DNA of 64,000 nucleotides, from NCBI RefSeq assembly GCF_030269365.1, contig NZ_BSTF01000006.1, forward strand, positions 372,001 through 436,000, given 5' to 3'. The translations under genes were made by a program, and so were the position numbers. How positions within the stretch are numbered: the first letter of the stretch is position 1; each line of letters begins with the position of its first letter. Source of the DNA: Lentzea sp. NBRC 102530. Its GTDB lineage: Bacteria; Actinomycetota; Actinomycetes; Mycobacteriales; Pseudonocardiaceae. Under the pieces are notes generated by a model. It was not told the origin of the DNA, searched no databases, and saw nothing but the letters and a program-made list of their open reading frames with translations. Positions 24,593 through 34,290 of this stretch are shown here, one piece after another.

Positions 24593-25437
24593 CCCTGCTC
24601 CGCCGCGGGGACCGGGTCGCGCTGGTGTCACCGGCCGGCCCGGCCCTCCCGTCGAGGGTCGCCGCGGGTGCGGAGGTGCTGCGGTCGTGGGGGCTGGAGG
24701 TCGCCACGCCGGTCGTCGAGCCGTGGGCGTTGCCGTACCTGGCCGGGTCGGACGAGGCGCGGGCCGCCGAGTTCGTGGACGCGTGGTGTTCGGACGTGGC
24801 GGCGGTGTTCTGCGTGCGCGGCGGTTACGGCTGTCTGCGGATGACGGACCTGGTGCCGTGGAAGGACCTGCCGCCGCGGGTGTTCGTGGGCTCGTCGGAC
24901 GTGACGGTGCTGCACGCGGAGCTGGGCGCGGTGGGCCAGCCGACGGTGTTCGGCCCGATGCCCGGCACGGCGGACTTCGTGGACGACCCGGTGGCGCAGG
25001 CTCGGCTGCGGGCGGTGCTGTTCGACGGGGTGTCGTCGTGGACGGCGGGAACGCCGGTGGTGCCGGGGGCCGCGCGCGGGGTGCTGGTGGGCGGGAACAC
25101 GGCGTTGCTGGCGGCGTCGGTGGGCGGGCCCCGGTGGGAACGTCCGGCGGACGGCGCGATCGCGTTGCTGGAGGACGTCGGCGAGGAGCCCTACCGGCTG
25201 GACCGGATCCTGACGCAGTTGGTGCGGGCGGGCTGGTTCGAGCCGGTGGCGGGGATCGTGCTGGGGTCGTGGACGGGCTGCGGGGACGTGTCCGACGTCC
25301 TCGCGGACCGGTTGTCGGGGCTCGGGGTGCCGATCCTGGGTGACTTTGGGTTCGGGCATTGCGCGGGGTCGTGGTCGTTGCCGCTGGGTGTGGCCGCGGC
25401 GCTGGACGTCGACGCGCGAACGCTGACAGTGGTGTGA
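24589..25437 (+). CDS. LD-carboxypeptidase (peptidase S66)
   Basis: A 282-residue S66 protein. GDRVALVSPAGPALPSR opens the N-terminal domain. VRGGYGCLRMTDLVPW and FVGSSDVTVLHAEL contain the Gly-rich loop and nucleophilic Ser, ALLEDVGEEPYRLDR the Glu, and FGFGHCAGSWSLPLG the His. These enzymes trim the terminal D-Ala from murein tetrapeptides during recycling. It begins with GTG inside the stop of the S9 peptidase gene. It is closer to the classical LdcA type than the MccF-like gene at 17784. Confidence 0.88.
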   Translation: MTLLRRGDRVALVSPAGPALPSRVAAGAEVLRSWGLEVATPVVEPWALPYLAGSDEARAAEFVDAWCSDVAAVFCVRGGYGCLRMTDLVPWKDLPPRVFVGSSDVTVLHAELGAVGQPTVFGPMPGTADFVDDPVAQARLRAVLFDGVSSWTAGTPVVPGAARGVLVGGNTALLAASVGGPRWERPADGAIALLEDVGEEPYRLDRILTQLVRAGWFEPVAGIVLGSWTGCGDVSDVLADRLSGLGVPILGDFGFGHCAGSWSLPLGVAAALDVDARTLTVV

Positions 25438-25497
25438 GTGCCCGTCACCCGGTGGGCGGCGGCCGACCGGGTGACGGCAGGTAGGCTTCCCGCCGCC

Positions 25498-26211
25498 ATG
25501 AGACCCCAGCCTCAGTGGGCGGCGTTAGACGTCTACGCGTCCAACTCCGACCTCTACGCCGATCCCCGACTGGTGGAACGGGTGGACTACCGGCGTCGCT
25601 TCAAGCGGCACCGCCCCCGCACGCCTTCCGTCGTGCTCGCCCCGCACGGTGGCGGCATCGAGGTCGGGACGTCCGAGTTGTGCCTGGCCATCGCGGGTTT
25701 CCACCCCGGGACGAGGGTGCCGATCGGGCAGACGCACGACTACTGGATGTTCGAGGGCCTGCGCACGGCCTCCAACGACGAGTTGCACGTGACGTCGTCG
25801 AACTGCGACGACCGGGTGGCGCGGACGCTGGTGTCGGGCGCCTCGCACGCCCTGGGCCTGCACGGGTGCACCGCGGCGGCCGCGGGGTTGGAGGACCACG
25901 ACCGGGCGGTGCTGGTGGGCGGCCGGGACGCCCTGTTGCGCGGTGAGCTGCTGACGCGGCTGCGGCGGGCGGGGTTCCACACGATCGACGCGGTGGACCA
26001 CCCGATCCTGGGCGGGTTCGACCGGGCGAACATCGCGAACCGGACGCGGTCGCGCCAGGGCGGGCAGCTGGAGCTGACGACGCCGTTGCGCTCGGCCATG
26101 TTCGAGGAGAACTCGCGGTCGGACCGGCGGCACACGACGACCGAGGTGTTCTGGGACTTCGTGCACGCGTGCCGGGCGGCGCTGGCGGCCCGCGAGGCGC
26201 TCGACAACTGA
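25498..26211 (+). CDS. Poly-gamma-glutamate hydrolase family protein
   Basis: A 237-residue protein similar to the phage-type poly-gamma-glutamate hydrolases (YndL/DUF867). VVLAPHGGGIEVGTSEL carries the first zinc-binding His and Glu, and LHVTSSNCDD the conserved middle block. LGLHGCTAA has the next His and ELTTPLRSAMFEENSR the catalytic Glu, as in carboxypeptidase-like zinc enzymes. There is no signal peptide. In phages it degrades the glutamate capsule; the chromosomal role is unknown. The ATG at 25498 was chosen over the GTG frame start. Confidence 0.75.
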   Translation: MRPQPQWAALDVYASNSDLYADPRLVERVDYRRRFKRHRPRTPSVVLAPHGGGIEVGTSELCLAIAGFHPGTRVPIGQTHDYWMFEGLRTASNDELHVTSSNCDDRVARTLVSGASHALGLHGCTAAAAGLEDHDRAVLVGGRDALLRGELLTRLRRAGFHTIDAVDHPILGGFDRANIANRTRSRQGGQLELTTPLRSAMFEENSRSDRRHTTTEVFWDFVHACRAALAAREALDN

Positions 26212-26212
26212 C

Positions 26213-26239
26213 GTGAGGCGGGCGCGGAACCCGCCTCAC
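26213..26239. terminator. Bidirectional terminator hairpin
   Basis: GTGAGGCGGG and CCCGCCTCAC form a perfect 10-bp stem with a 7-nt loop. It lies between the convergent PGA-hydrolase and acyl-CoA dehydrogenase genes, starting 1 bp after the first stop. There is no T tract. Confidence 0.7.
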
Positions 26240-26247
26240 GACCAGGA

Positions 26248-27459
26248 CTACGCGTACTTCTTGAGTTCGCGCTTCGCCAGCGACATGCGGTGCACCTCGT
26301 CGGGGCCGTCCGCGAGGCGCAGGGTGCGGGTGGCGGCCCACAGTTCGGCCAGGGGGAAGTCCTGGCTGACGCCGGCGCCGCCGTGGGCCTGGATGGCCTT
26401 GTCGAGGACCCATTCGGTCATGGCGGGGACGCCGATCTTGATGGCCTGGATCTCGGTGTGGGCGCCCTTGTTGCCGACGGTGTCCATCAGCCACGCGGTC
26501 TTGAGCACGAGCAGGCGGGCCTGTTCGATGCGGACGCGGGACTCGGCGATCCACTCGTGCACGACGCCCTGGGCGGCGATGGGCTTGCCGAACGCGACGC
26601 GGGACAACGCGCGCTTGCACATGAGTTCGAGGGCGCGTTCGGCCATGCCGATCAGGCGCATGCAGTGGTGGATGCGGCCGGGGCCGAGGCGGGCCTGGGC
26701 GATCGCGAAGCCCTCGCCCTCGCCGGAGATGAGGTTGGCCGCGGGGACGCGGACGTCGACGAACTCGATCTCGGCGTGGCCGCCGTGGGCGTGGTCGCCG
26801 TAGCCGAACACGTGCATGGCGCGCTTGACGGTGACGCCGGGGGTGTCTCGGGGGACGAGGATCATGGCCTGCTGGCGGTGGCGTTCGGCTTCGGGGTCGG
26901 TCTTGCCCATGACGATGAAGATCGCGCAGTTCGGGTTCATGGCGCCTGAGGACCACCACTTGCGGCCGTTGATGACGTAGTCGTCGCCGTCGCGTTCGAT
27001 GCGGGTGGCGATGTTGGTGGCGTCGGAGCTGGCGACGTCGGGTTCGGTCATGCAGAACGCGGAGCGGATCTCGCCGTCGAGCAACGGTTGCAGCCACTGC
27101 TTCTTCTGCTCGTCGGTGCCGAACATGGCGAGGACTTCCATGTTGCCGGTGTCCGGGGCGGCGCAGTTGAGCGCCTCGGGGGCGAGGTGGGGGCTGCGGC
27201 CGGTGATCTCGGCGAGCGGCGCGTACTGCAGGTTCGTCAGGCCTCCGCCGTGCTCGGCGTCGGGGAGGAAGAGGTTCCACAGGCCCTGGCGGCGGGCTTC
27301 CGCCTTGAGCTCCTCGAGGACCGGCTGGCGCTGCCACGGGTCGGCGGCGTCGTGCAGCTGCTGTTCGAGGACCGCTTCGGCCGGGTAGACGTGCTCGTCC
27401 ATGAACGTGAGGAGCTGGGTGCGCAGTTGTTCGGTCTTGGCGTCGTAGGCGAAGTCCAT
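26248..27459 (-). CDS. Acyl-CoA dehydrogenase family protein
   Basis: A 403-residue flavoprotein. [20 protein letters not shown] is the FAD/substrate-binding signature and [11 protein letters not shown] follows. In the C-terminal domain, [20 protein letters not shown] and [20 protein letters not shown] hold FAD contacts of the dimer. The length and the pairing with a phosphotransferase resemble the ACAD10/ACAD11 module that breaks down hydroxylated acids. It is the last gene of a coupled three-gene operon: its ATG overlaps the TAA of the upstream gene. Confidence 0.9.
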   Translation of the reverse strand: MDFAYDAKTEQLRTQLLTFMDEHVYPAEAVLEQQLHDAADPWQRQPVLEELKAEARRQGLWNLFLPDAEHGGGLTNLQYAPLAEITGRSPHLAPEALNCAAPDTGNMEVLAMFGTDEQKKQWLQPLLDGEIRSAFCMTEPDVASSDATNIATRIERDGDDYVINGRKWWSSGAMNPNCAIFIVMGKTDPEAERHRQQAMILVPRDTPGVTVKRAMHVFGYGDHAHGGHAEIEFVDVRVPAANLISGEGEGFAIAQARLGPGRIHHCMRLIGMAERALELMCKRALSRVAFGKPIAAQGVVHEWIAESRVRIEQARLLVLKTAWLMDTVGNKGAHTEIQAIKIGVPAMTEWVLDKAIQAHGGAGVSQDFPLAELWAATRTLRLADGPDEVHRMSLAKRELKKYA

Positions 27460-28463
27460 TAGAGCTCCTTGTGGGCGGCGGCGAGTCCCTGCCGCACGAG
27501 GGGAACGGTGAACGCGCCGAGCTTTTCGAAGCCGGCGCCGACGGTCTTGCCGCTGGCGAAGCGGAAGTGGATGCCTTCGACGATGACGGCGAGCTTGAAG
27601 TAGCCGAAGGCGATGTACCAGCCGAGCCCGGAGGTGTCGGTGCCGGTGCGGGCGGTGTAGCGGGCGACGAGCTCGTCGGCGGTGAGGAACCCGGGCAGTG
27701 AGGTGACGCCGCCGGTGATGGGGTCGTTGTCGGCGCCGAGTCCGGCCCAGTAGACGTAGAGCAGGCCGAGGTCGGCGAGCGGGTCGCCGAGGGTGGCCAT
27801 CTCCCAGTCCAGGACGGCGCTGATCGCCAGCGGTTCCTGGGTGACCAGGGCGTTGTCGAGGCGGTAGTCGCCGTGGATGATCGTGGCCCGCGGGGAGGCG
27901 GGGACGGTGTCGGCGAGCTTGTCGCGCAGTTCCTCGATGCCGGGCAGCTCCCGGCTGCGGGAGGCGTCGAGCTGCTTGCTCCACCGCTTGACCTGCCGTG
28001 CGAGGAACCCCTCGGGGCGGCCGAAGTCTGCGAGGCCGACCGACTCGGGGTCGACGGAGTGCAGGTCGGCGAGCACGTCGACGAGTCGTTCGGACAGGGT
28101 GCGGGCCTGCTCGGGGGTGAGCCAGGGGCACTGCGACCGCTCGCGCAGGGCCGCGCCGGGCATCTCCTGCATGAGGTAGAACGGCGCGCCGATGACGGAG
28201 GTGTCCTCGACGAGCTGCCGTGCGCCGGGGACGGGCACGGAGGTGCCGGCGAGGGCGGAGATGACGCGGAACTCGCGGGCCATGTCGTGCGCGGTGGCGA
28301 GGACGTGGCCGAGCGGCGGGCGGCGCAGCACCCAGGTCTGGGTGCCGTCGCTGACGCGGTAGGTGAGGTTGGAGCGGCCGCCGCGGAACAGCTCGCCGGT
28401 GAGCGGGCCGGTGCCGAGGTGGGTGGCGAGCGCGCCGAGGTCGAGGCCGGGAAGGTCGGTCAC
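27459..28463 (-). CDS. ACAD11-type phosphotransferase family protein
   Basis: A 334-residue kinase-like protein. [20 protein letters not shown] and [16 protein letters not shown] form the N-lobe, [14 protein letters not shown] the catalytic loop and [17 protein letters not shown] the metal-binding Asp. This is the subclass that is fused to acyl-CoA dehydrogenase in mammalian ACAD10 and ACAD11. There it phosphorylates 4-hydroxyacyl-CoA so that the dehydrogenase can act. In this operon the same two activities are adjacent genes, plus a HAD gene, as in ACAD10. GTG start at 28463. Confidence 0.88.
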   Translation of the reverse strand: MTDLPGLDLGALATHLGTGPLTGELFRGGRSNLTYRVSDGTQTWVLRRPPLGHVLATAHDMAREFRVISALAGTSVPVPGARQLVEDTSVIGAPFYLMQEMPGAALRERSQCPWLTPEQARTLSERLVDVLADLHSVDPESVGLADFGRPEGFLARQVKRWSKQLDASRSRELPGIEELRDKLADTVPASPRATIIHGDYRLDNALVTQEPLAISAVLDWEMATLGDPLADLGLLYVYWAGLGADNDPITGGVTSLPGFLTADELVARYTARTGTDTSGLGWYIAFGYFKLAVIVEGIHFRFASGKTVGAGFEKLGAFTVPLVRQGLAAAHKEL

Positions 28464-29116
28464 AGGGTCACTCCCAGGGTCGCGAGGTGGGCGCGGGTGC
28501 TCTCGGCGTCGGTGTGGCGGAAGGCGTGCATGCCGACGGCTTGGGCGGCTTCGACGTTGATCGGGGCGTCGTCGAAGAACACGCACCGGCCGGCGGGGAC
28601 CGCGACCTGCTCGAGGGTGTGCCGGTAGATCCGCTCGTCGGGTTTGCGCAGGCCGATCCGGCCGCTGATGACGATCGTGTCGAACAGCTCGAGCAGCAGG
28701 TCCTTGGGGTAGCCCTCGCCCCAGCTGTTGGACAGCAGCGCGGTGTGCAGGCCGGCGGCGCGGGCCTTGCGCACGAGTTCGACCATCGCCGGGTCGGGGG
28801 TGGCGCCGCCGAACATGCGCCTGAGCAGACCGTTCTCGTCGATCGCGGCACCGGAGGTGGTGATCAGCTCGGCGGCGAGCAGGCGTTCGAACTCCGGCAC
28901 GGACAGCTCACCGGTCTCCAGGCGGAACACCGGGTTGCCCGGCAGCGCCTCACGGCTGAGCCAGTCGCGCATGATCCGGCCGTAGACCTCGCGGTCGATG
29001 GACTCGGCGTGCAGCCAGGCTCCGACGAACTCGGGCACGGAGACGGTCAGCACGCCGCCCCAGTCGAAGATCAGGGCGTCGACCAGCGGCTGCTGAGGAA
29101 GCGTTGTGTCACCCAC
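28460..29116 (-). CDS. HAD-family hydrolase
   Basis: A 218-residue HAD phosphatase-like protein. [11 protein letters not shown] is motif I, with Trp after the nucleophile Asp instead of the usual DxD, so phosphatase activity may be altered. LLSNSWG is motif [12 protein letters not shown] the Lys of motif III and [14 protein letters not shown] motif IV. The same DWGG form occurs in the HAD domain of ACAD10-like proteins. GTG start at 29116, 7 nt after a -10 box; the stop overlaps the next gene (GTGA). Confidence 0.85.
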   Translation of the reverse strand: MGDTTLPQQPLVDALIFDWGGVLTVSVPEFVGAWLHAESIDREVYGRIMRDWLSREALPGNPVFRLETGELSVPEFERLLAAELITTSGAAIDENGLLRRMFGGATPDPAMVELVRKARAAGLHTALLSNSWGEGYPKDLLLELFDTIVISGRIGLRKPDERIYRHTLEQVAVPAGRCVFFDDAPINVEAAQAVGMHAFRHTDAESTRAHLATLGVTL

Positions 29117-29123
29117 GGACCGG

Positions 29124-29129
29124 AGGGTA
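29124..29129 (-). promoter_or_regulatory. -10 element of the HAD-ACAD operon
   Basis: TACCCT on the minus strand ends 7 nt before the GTG at 29116 and overlaps the TetR-type palindrome by 2 bp. Confidence 0.45.
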
Positions 29130-29143
29130 CCGACCGGTCGGTA
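29128..29143. promoter_or_regulatory. Perfect 16-bp palindromic operator, TetR type
   Basis: TACCGACCGGTCGGTA is its own reverse complement. Palindromes of this form are bound by TetR-family repressors of fatty-acid and acyl-CoA catabolism, for example the PfmR-type site TACCGACCGNTNGGTN. It covers the -10 to -35 spacer of the HAD-phosphotransferase-ACAD operon, so a bound repressor would block it. No regulator gene is adjacent. Confidence 0.65.
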
Positions 29144-29258
29144 TGTCGGCAACAGGGGACGGCCGCCTGCGACTTTCGATGGAGGCACCCTGTGGTCTTT
29201 CCGCAGTGTCCGCGGCCCACCGCTCCTCGCTACGTTCGAGACCGAAGGGGGTCCATAC

Positions 29259-30743
29259 ATGGCAAGGACGTACACGGTGGCCGTGGCCGCCGCAATGGCG
29301 CTCGCCGTCGTTCACGTGCCTGCGGCTTTCGCAGGGGACGCAGCGGTCGTCCGGACGGACAAGGGGACCGTGCGCGGCACGGTCACGCAGCAGGCGCGGA
29401 CGTTCGGGAACATCCCGTTCGCCGCTGCACCGGTCGGCGCCGACCGGTGGCGTGACCCGCAGCCGGTGACCGCGTGGCAGGGGGTGCGGGACGCGACGAC
29501 GCCCGCGCCGATGTGCGCGCAGACCCCGGAACCGGGCGGGCAGCCGTCGCTGGCCGAGGACTGCCTCTACCTCAACGTCACCACCCCGGCGTCACACGCC
29601 CGCACGCCGCGGCCGGTGATGGTGTGGATCCACGGCGGGTCGTTCGTCTCCGGGGGCGCGTCGACGTACGACGCCCGCCGGCTCGCGACCGAGAACGACG
29701 CCGTGGTGGTGACGGTGAACTACCGGCTCGGTGTGTTCGGGTTCTTCGGCCACCCCGGCCTGCCCGGCTCCGGCACGTTCGGGCTCGCCGATCAGCAGGC
29801 GGCGCTGCAGTGGGTGCAGCGCAACGCGCCGGCGTTCGGCGGGGACGCCCGCAACGTGACGGTGTTCGGCGAGTCGGCGGGCGCGCTGAGCATCTGCGCC
29901 CAGCTCGCCTCACCGCGCGCCGCGGGGCTGTTCGCGAAGACGATCATGCAGTCCGGGCCGTGCGGCGTGCAGGCGCCCACCACACCGGGGACGTTCGAGC
30001 CCCTGTGGAAGCCCCGGGCCGAGGTGGAACAGAGCGGGGTCGGCACAGCCGGGTGCGCTGATCTGACGTGCCTGAGGGCGTTGCCGGTGGACCGGCTGCT
30101 GACGGTGCACGAGAGGTTCTCCACTCCCGCGTTCGACACGGCCGTGCTGCCGATCGACCCGGTCCTCGCGCAACGCACCGGACGCATGCATCGGGTGCCG
30201 TCGCTGGTGGGCACGACGCACGACGAGATGACGCTGTTCATGCCGCAGGTGTTCCCGCAGCCGATCCCGGAAGCCGGCTACCGGCAGGCGCTGGCGGGGT
30301 TGTTCACCACGAACGCCGAGAAGGTCGCCGCGCGCTACCCGGTCAACGGCAACGGCGACGCCCGCGACGAGATCGCCCGGCTGCTCACGGACAAGCTGTG
30401 GTCGTGCACCGCGCAGACCACGCGGGACGAACTGCGCGGGCCGGTGTCGGGCTACGAGTTCGCGCAGCGGGACATCCCGATGTTCTTCCCGGGCCTGCCC
30501 GAGTTCCCCGGTGGCTACGGCGCGTTCCACGCCTCGGAGATCCCGCTGCTGTTCGAGTTCCCCGGCCTGCCGCTCACGGCCGGGCAGCGCGAACTCTCGG
30601 ACTACATGATCGCGGCGTGGGGCCGGTTCGCCCGCACCGGCGACCCCGGCTGGCGCGCCGGCGTGCAGTCACTCGAAGCGGGAGCGGTCGGCCCGGCCGA
30701 CTTCCGCAGGGATCACCAGTGCGGGTTCTGGTCCACCATGTGA
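29259..30743 (+). CDS. Secreted carboxylesterase/lipase family protein
   Basis: A 494-residue type-B carboxylesterase with a Sec signal peptide (about residues 1-25, cleaved after AFA). GNIPFAAAPVG and EDCLYLNVTTP are family blocks. VWIHGGSFVSGG is the oxyanion region and TVFGESAGALS the nucleophile elbow. The acid residue lies in GTTHDEMTLF and the His in GAFHASEIPLLF. It hydrolyses esters outside the cell. The ATG at 29259 begins the signal peptide. It is divergent from the HAD operon and 3 bp ahead of an MFS gene. Confidence 0.88.
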   Translation: MARTYTVAVAAAMALAVVHVPAAFAGDAAVVRTDKGTVRGTVTQQARTFGNIPFAAAPVGADRWRDPQPVTAWQGVRDATTPAPMCAQTPEPGGQPSLAEDCLYLNVTTPASHARTPRPVMVWIHGGSFVSGGASTYDARRLATENDAVVVTVNYRLGVFGFFGHPGLPGSGTFGLADQQAALQWVQRNAPAFGGDARNVTVFGESAGALSICAQLASPRAAGLFAKTIMQSGPCGVQAPTTPGTFEPLWKPRAEVEQSGVGTAGCADLTCLRALPVDRLLTVHERFSTPAFDTAVLPIDPVLAQRTGRMHRVPSLVGTTHDEMTLFMPQVFPQPIPEAGYRQALAGLFTTNAEKVAARYPVNGNGDARDEIARLLTDKLWSCTAQTTRDELRGPVSGYEFAQRDIPMFFPGLPEFPGGYGAFHASEIPLLFEFPGLPLTAGQRELSDYMIAAWGRFARTGDPGWRAGVQSLEAGAVGPADFRRDHQCGFWSTM

Positions 30744-30746
30744 GGC

Positions 30747-32006
30747 ATGCCCGGCTACCGCGCCCTCGCGCGTGATCGCGAGTTCCGCGCGCTGTTCACC
30801 GCGCACGTGGTATCGGTGGCCGGTGACCAGTTCGCACGCGTCGCGCTGACGGTGCACGTCTACGACCGCACCGCCAGCGCGGGCCTCACCGCGCTGGCCT
30901 ATGCGTTGACGTTCCTGCCGGACCTGATCGGCGGGCCCCTGCTGTCGGGACTCGCCGACCGGTTCGAACGCAAACAGGTGATGGTGACCGCCGATCTCGT
31001 CCGGGCGACCCTCCTGCTGCTGATGGCCGTACCCGGTCTGCCGCTGTGGGCACTCGCGGCGGTGGTCGTGCTGGTGCAGTTCGCCGGCGCACCGCACGGA
31101 GCCGCGCGGGCCGCGTTGCTGCCGCACGTCCTGCCCGACGAGCGCTACCCGCTCGGCCAGGCGGTCATGGGCACCGTGACACAAGGAGCGCAGGTCGCCG
31201 GGTTCATCGCGGGCGGCGCGCTGGTCGCGTGGTTCGGACCGGCGCTCGTGCTGGTCGCGGACGCGGTCACGTTCGCGGTGTCGGCGTTGCTGCTCGGCGT
31301 GTTCCTGCACGACCGGCCCGCACCGAAACGCGCACACACGAGAGCATGGCCGACGGACCTGGTCGGCGGCACGAAACTCGTCTGGCAAGACCGGAGACTG
31401 CGCGCACTGGTCGCACTCGCCTGCGTGTCGGGCTTCTACATCGTCGGCGAGGCACTCGCCGTCCCGTACGCGGCACACCTGGGCGCCGGACCGGCCGGGG
31501 TGGGCATGATCTTCGGCGCCTACGCGGCAGGCGCCGCCGCGGGCATGCTCGTCGTCGCGCACCTGCCCGAACGCCTGCAACTGCGGCTGATGCCGTGGCT
31601 CGCGATCGCGGCGTGCGCGGTACTCGTCCCGGCCGCACTGCGGCCGGGCCTGGTCGTCAGTGTGGGCATGTTCGCGCTGTCCGGGGCGGCCAGTGCCTAC
31701 CACCTGGTCGCGAACACGCGGTTCGTGCGCGCCGTGCCGGACGAGTCACGAGGTCAAGCGTTCGGACTGGCCGTCACCGCGCTGCGCGTCTCCCAAGGGC
31801 TCGGGGTGGCGCTGGCCGGCGTGGCCGCCGAAACGATCACCGCGCACCGGGTCGTCGCCGCCGCCGGAGCACTCGGGGTGCTCGCGGCGAGCGGTGCGGC
31901 GATCCTGTGGTGGCTCAACGACGCCAGTCGGTCGGACGGGCCCAGTCAGTCGGACGCAGCCAGTCGGTCGGACGAACGGGACGGCCGGTGGCGGAAGCGC
32001 GGTTGA
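30747..32006 (+). CDS. MFS transporter
   Basis: A 419-residue major facilitator of the MFS_3-like group with about 11-12 membrane segments. Between helices 2 and 3 it has GLADRFERKQVMVTADLVRA, the usual basic loop. It is probably an exporter for a small compound; the substrate is unknown. The last 30 residues are hydrophilic and contain three degenerate repeats of SxSD (SRSDGP, SQSDA, SRSDER) encoded by a roughly 21-bp DNA repeat near 31926-31975. It starts 3 bp after the esterase stop, so the two may be one operon. Confidence 0.8.
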   Translation: MPGYRALARDREFRALFTAHVVSVAGDQFARVALTVHVYDRTASAGLTALAYALTFLPDLIGGPLLSGLADRFERKQVMVTADLVRATLLLLMAVPGLPLWALAAVVVLVQFAGAPHGAARAALLPHVLPDERYPLGQAVMGTVTQGAQVAGFIAGGALVAWFGPALVLVADAVTFAVSALLLGVFLHDRPAPKRAHTRAWPTDLVGGTKLVWQDRRLRALVALACVSGFYIVGEALAVPYAAHLGAGPAGVGMIFGAYAAGAAAGMLVVAHLPERLQLRLMPWLAIAACAVLVPAALRPGLVVSVGMFALSGAASAYHLVANTRFVRAVPDESRGQAFGLAVTALRVSQGLGVALAGVAAETITAHRVVAAAGALGVLAASGAAILWWLNDASRSDGPSQSDAASRSDERDGRWRKRG

Positions 32007-32171
32007 TCATGACTGCTCCTATGGGTGTTCGTTGTTCGGTTGATGCAAAGGTTTGTGGCGTGCGAACAGGTGAGGACTACTCACGGTGAGGTCCCCCACA
32101 TGGAGCCACGACTTTGTGTTACCCGGTAGCTACAGTGGTTGGTTCCTGGACGGTGGTGTGGGGGTGGCAGC

Positions 32172-33425
32172 GTGCCTTGGCTCGACCCGCGCCGGTGGAA
32201 GTTATGGTCGCTTCCTCCTGTGGTGCTGGCCTATGTCGTGACGGTGGTTGTTCTGGCGACCCTCGTCACGCTCGCCACCGCACGGCGTACCCCTGCCGAG
32301 GCCTTGAACTGGCCCTGGTTCCTGCTGCTCGCCGGTGGTGCTGTCCTGCACCTGGAAGCGGCACGGGGAATCGAACGGATCCGCGAAATCGGCGCCGAAG
32401 GGTCACCACACGCCCACATGCAGTCCGTGTGGCTGTTCGCGGGCGTGCTCGTACTACCGATGCCACTGCTCGTGGCGCTGATCGTCATCAGCTACACGCA
32501 CTCGTGGTACCGGGTCTACAAGCGGCGGGCGGTCCTGTTCCGCAAGGTGTTCTCCGCGGCCACTGTCGTCCTGGGCAGTGCCGTGGCGCAACTCGTTCTA
32601 GGTCTCTTCCCGGACCGTGCTGTTGACGTTGACGGACCGCTCGGCCTGTTGGCACTGGTTACGGCCGGCGCCCTCTACTGGTTCATCAACTACGCCATGG
32701 TCGTGGCGGCCATCTACTTCACCAACCGCCACAACCCCCTGCGCACCGCCCTGGGCAACGCCTCCGACGTGCTCATCGTCCTCGCCTCGGTGGGCCTGGG
32801 CTCCGGCGTCGCGATCATCCTGAACTGGCGGCCCTGGCTCACGCCCATGCTGCTGCTCACCGTGCTCGCCCTGCACATGGGGCTGCTGCTGCCGCAGTTC
32901 CGCGTCGCCGCCCGCACCGACTCCAAGACCGGCCTGGTCGACGCCACGTTCTGGCACGACGTCGCCGAACGCGAACTGCAACGCGCCCGCCGCCTGACCT
33001 CCACCGTCGGCGTGCTCATCCTCGACCTCGACCACTTCAAACTCATCAACGACACCTACGGCCACCTCGCCGGCGACCGCGTCCTGCGCGCCGTCGCCGA
33101 CGCGCTGAAGCACTCGGTGCGCTCCTACGACCTCGTCGGCCGCTTCGGCGGCGAAGAGTTCGCGGTGCTGCTGCCCGGAGTCAGCACGGACGAGGTCAAG
33201 GAAACCGCCGAACGCATCCGCTTCGAAATCGCGAGCCTGCACATCCTCGTCGTCGACCGCCTCGGCGAGGACCAGGTCGTCGCCGGACTCACCGCCTCCG
33301 TCGGCGCCGCCGTCTACCCCGACACCGCGACCCAGCTCAGCCCGCTGCTGCTCGCCGCAGACGAAGCCCTCTACCAGGCCAAGAGCAACGGCCGCGACCG
33401 CGTCGCCACCGCCCAGGTCTTCTGA
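32172..33425 (+). CDS. Membrane-bound diguanylate cyclase (GGDEF)
   Basis: A 417-residue protein. Five or more hydrophobic segments fill residues 1-240. From about residue 250 there is a GGDEF domain with ILDLDHFKLINDTYGHLAGD and the active-site RFGGEEFAVLLPG. An RxxD pair (RSYD) lies exactly five residues before GGEEF, the canonical product-inhibition I-site. It should make c-di-GMP from GTP and be feedback controlled. The GTG at 32172 was chosen because GGGGGTGG precedes it. A TACAGT box lies about 35 bp upstream. Together with the EAL protein at 35417 it may form a local signalling pair. Confidence 0.88.
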   Translation: MPWLDPRRWKLWSLPPVVLAYVVTVVVLATLVTLATARRTPAEALNWPWFLLLAGGAVLHLEAARGIERIREIGAEGSPHAHMQSVWLFAGVLVLPMPLLVALIVISYTHSWYRVYKRRAVLFRKVFSAATVVLGSAVAQLVLGLFPDRAVDVDGPLGLLALVTAGALYWFINYAMVVAAIYFTNRHNPLRTALGNASDVLIVLASVGLGSGVAIILNWRPWLTPMLLLTVLALHMGLLLPQFRVAARTDSKTGLVDATFWHDVAERELQRARRLTSTVGVLILDLDHFKLINDTYGHLAGDRVLRAVADALKHSVRSYDLVGRFGGEEFAVLLPGVSTDEVKETAERIRFEIASLHILVVDRLGEDQVVAGLTASVGAAVYPDTATQLSPLLLAADEALYQAKSNGRDRVATAQVF

Positions 33426-33437
33426 ACCACCCCGGAC

Positions 33438-34280
33438 CTACCCGGCCAGGAACGCCTCCAGCCGCGCCGCCACGACATGCGGCTCCTCCACCCACGGGTA
33501 GTGCCCGACACCCTCGTGCACGTGCAACGTCACGTCCGGGAACAACCCGGCGAGCTCCACACACCGCCGCACCGGCGAGATCGGGTCCTCCGAACACGCG
33601 TACACCAACACCGGGTGATCGAACTCCACCAGCGCCCGCCGCAGCACACCCGGCACGAACGCCCCCTCCGCGTTGTACCCGGCCGCCACCTCGTAGCGCC
33701 ACTGCCCGAGCTCCGCCTCCGCGTGCGCCTTCGTCGTCTCGTCCCACCGCGCGTACAGCAACGGCGACGCCGCCACCCGGTTCTCCACCGAATCGTCACC
33801 GGCCGCGTTGCGCTCCAGCGCGGTCGTCGCCGCCTCGAACCACGGCTGGTCAGCCCGCGCGGCCAGGAACGCGTCCCAGTCCGACTGCTCCGGCGACAAC
33901 CCCACACTGCGCAACGCCGGCGTCAACAGCACCAGCCTGCCCACGCGCTCGGGGAAGTCCGCCGCATACCCCATCGCGATCCCCGCACCCGCCGAATGCC
34001 CGAGCACGTCCACCACGTCCAACCCCAGGTGCCGGCGCAGCACCTCCACGTCCCGCACCAGCATGTCCCGCCGGTACGTGAACGGATCCGCCGGCTCGTC
34101 CGACTCCCCCGTACCCCGGTTGTCCAGCACCACCAGCCGCCGCGACCCGTCCAGCCCGCCCAACGTCCCCAGGTACTCCGAAGCCCTGCCCGGACCACCC
34201 GCCAGCACGACGAGCGGAACCCCCTCACCCACTTCCCGATAGGCGAGTTCAGTACCGTCGAACGAGGTGAAGCGTGCCAT
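33438..34280 (-). CDS. Alpha/beta hydrolase (proline iminopeptidase-like)
   Basis: A 280-residue alpha/beta hydrolase. VVLAGGPGRASEYL is an oxyanion loop of the HGGPG kind. LDNRGTGESDEP follows, then the nucleophile elbow VLGHSAGAGIAMGYAADFPE, the Asp near YACSEDPISP and His in VGHYPWVEEP. It resembles proline iminopeptidases and related small-molecule esterases; the substrate is not known. Its ATG is only 10 bp from the divergent PPOX start. Confidence 0.85.
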   Translation of the reverse strand: MARFTSFDGTELAYREVGEGVPLVVLAGGPGRASEYLGTLGGLDGSRRLVVLDNRGTGESDEPADPFTYRRDMLVRDVEVLRRHLGLDVVDVLGHSAGAGIAMGYAADFPERVGRLVLLTPALRSVGLSPEQSDWDAFLAARADQPWFEAATTALERNAAGDDSVENRVAASPLLYARWDETTKAHAEAELGQWRYEVAAGYNAEGAFVPGVLRRALVEFDHPVLVYACSEDPISPVRRCVELAGLFPDVTLHVHEGVGHYPWVEEPHVVAARLEAFLAG

Positions 34281-34290
34281 GCTGCACATC

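Noticed and set aside
25601-28131. Long minus-strand frames upstream of the acyl-CoA dehydrogenase start
   Set aside because: The extra N-terminal sequence is the shadow of the phosphotransferase gene. The true start is the ATG at 27459, overlapping the upstream TAA.
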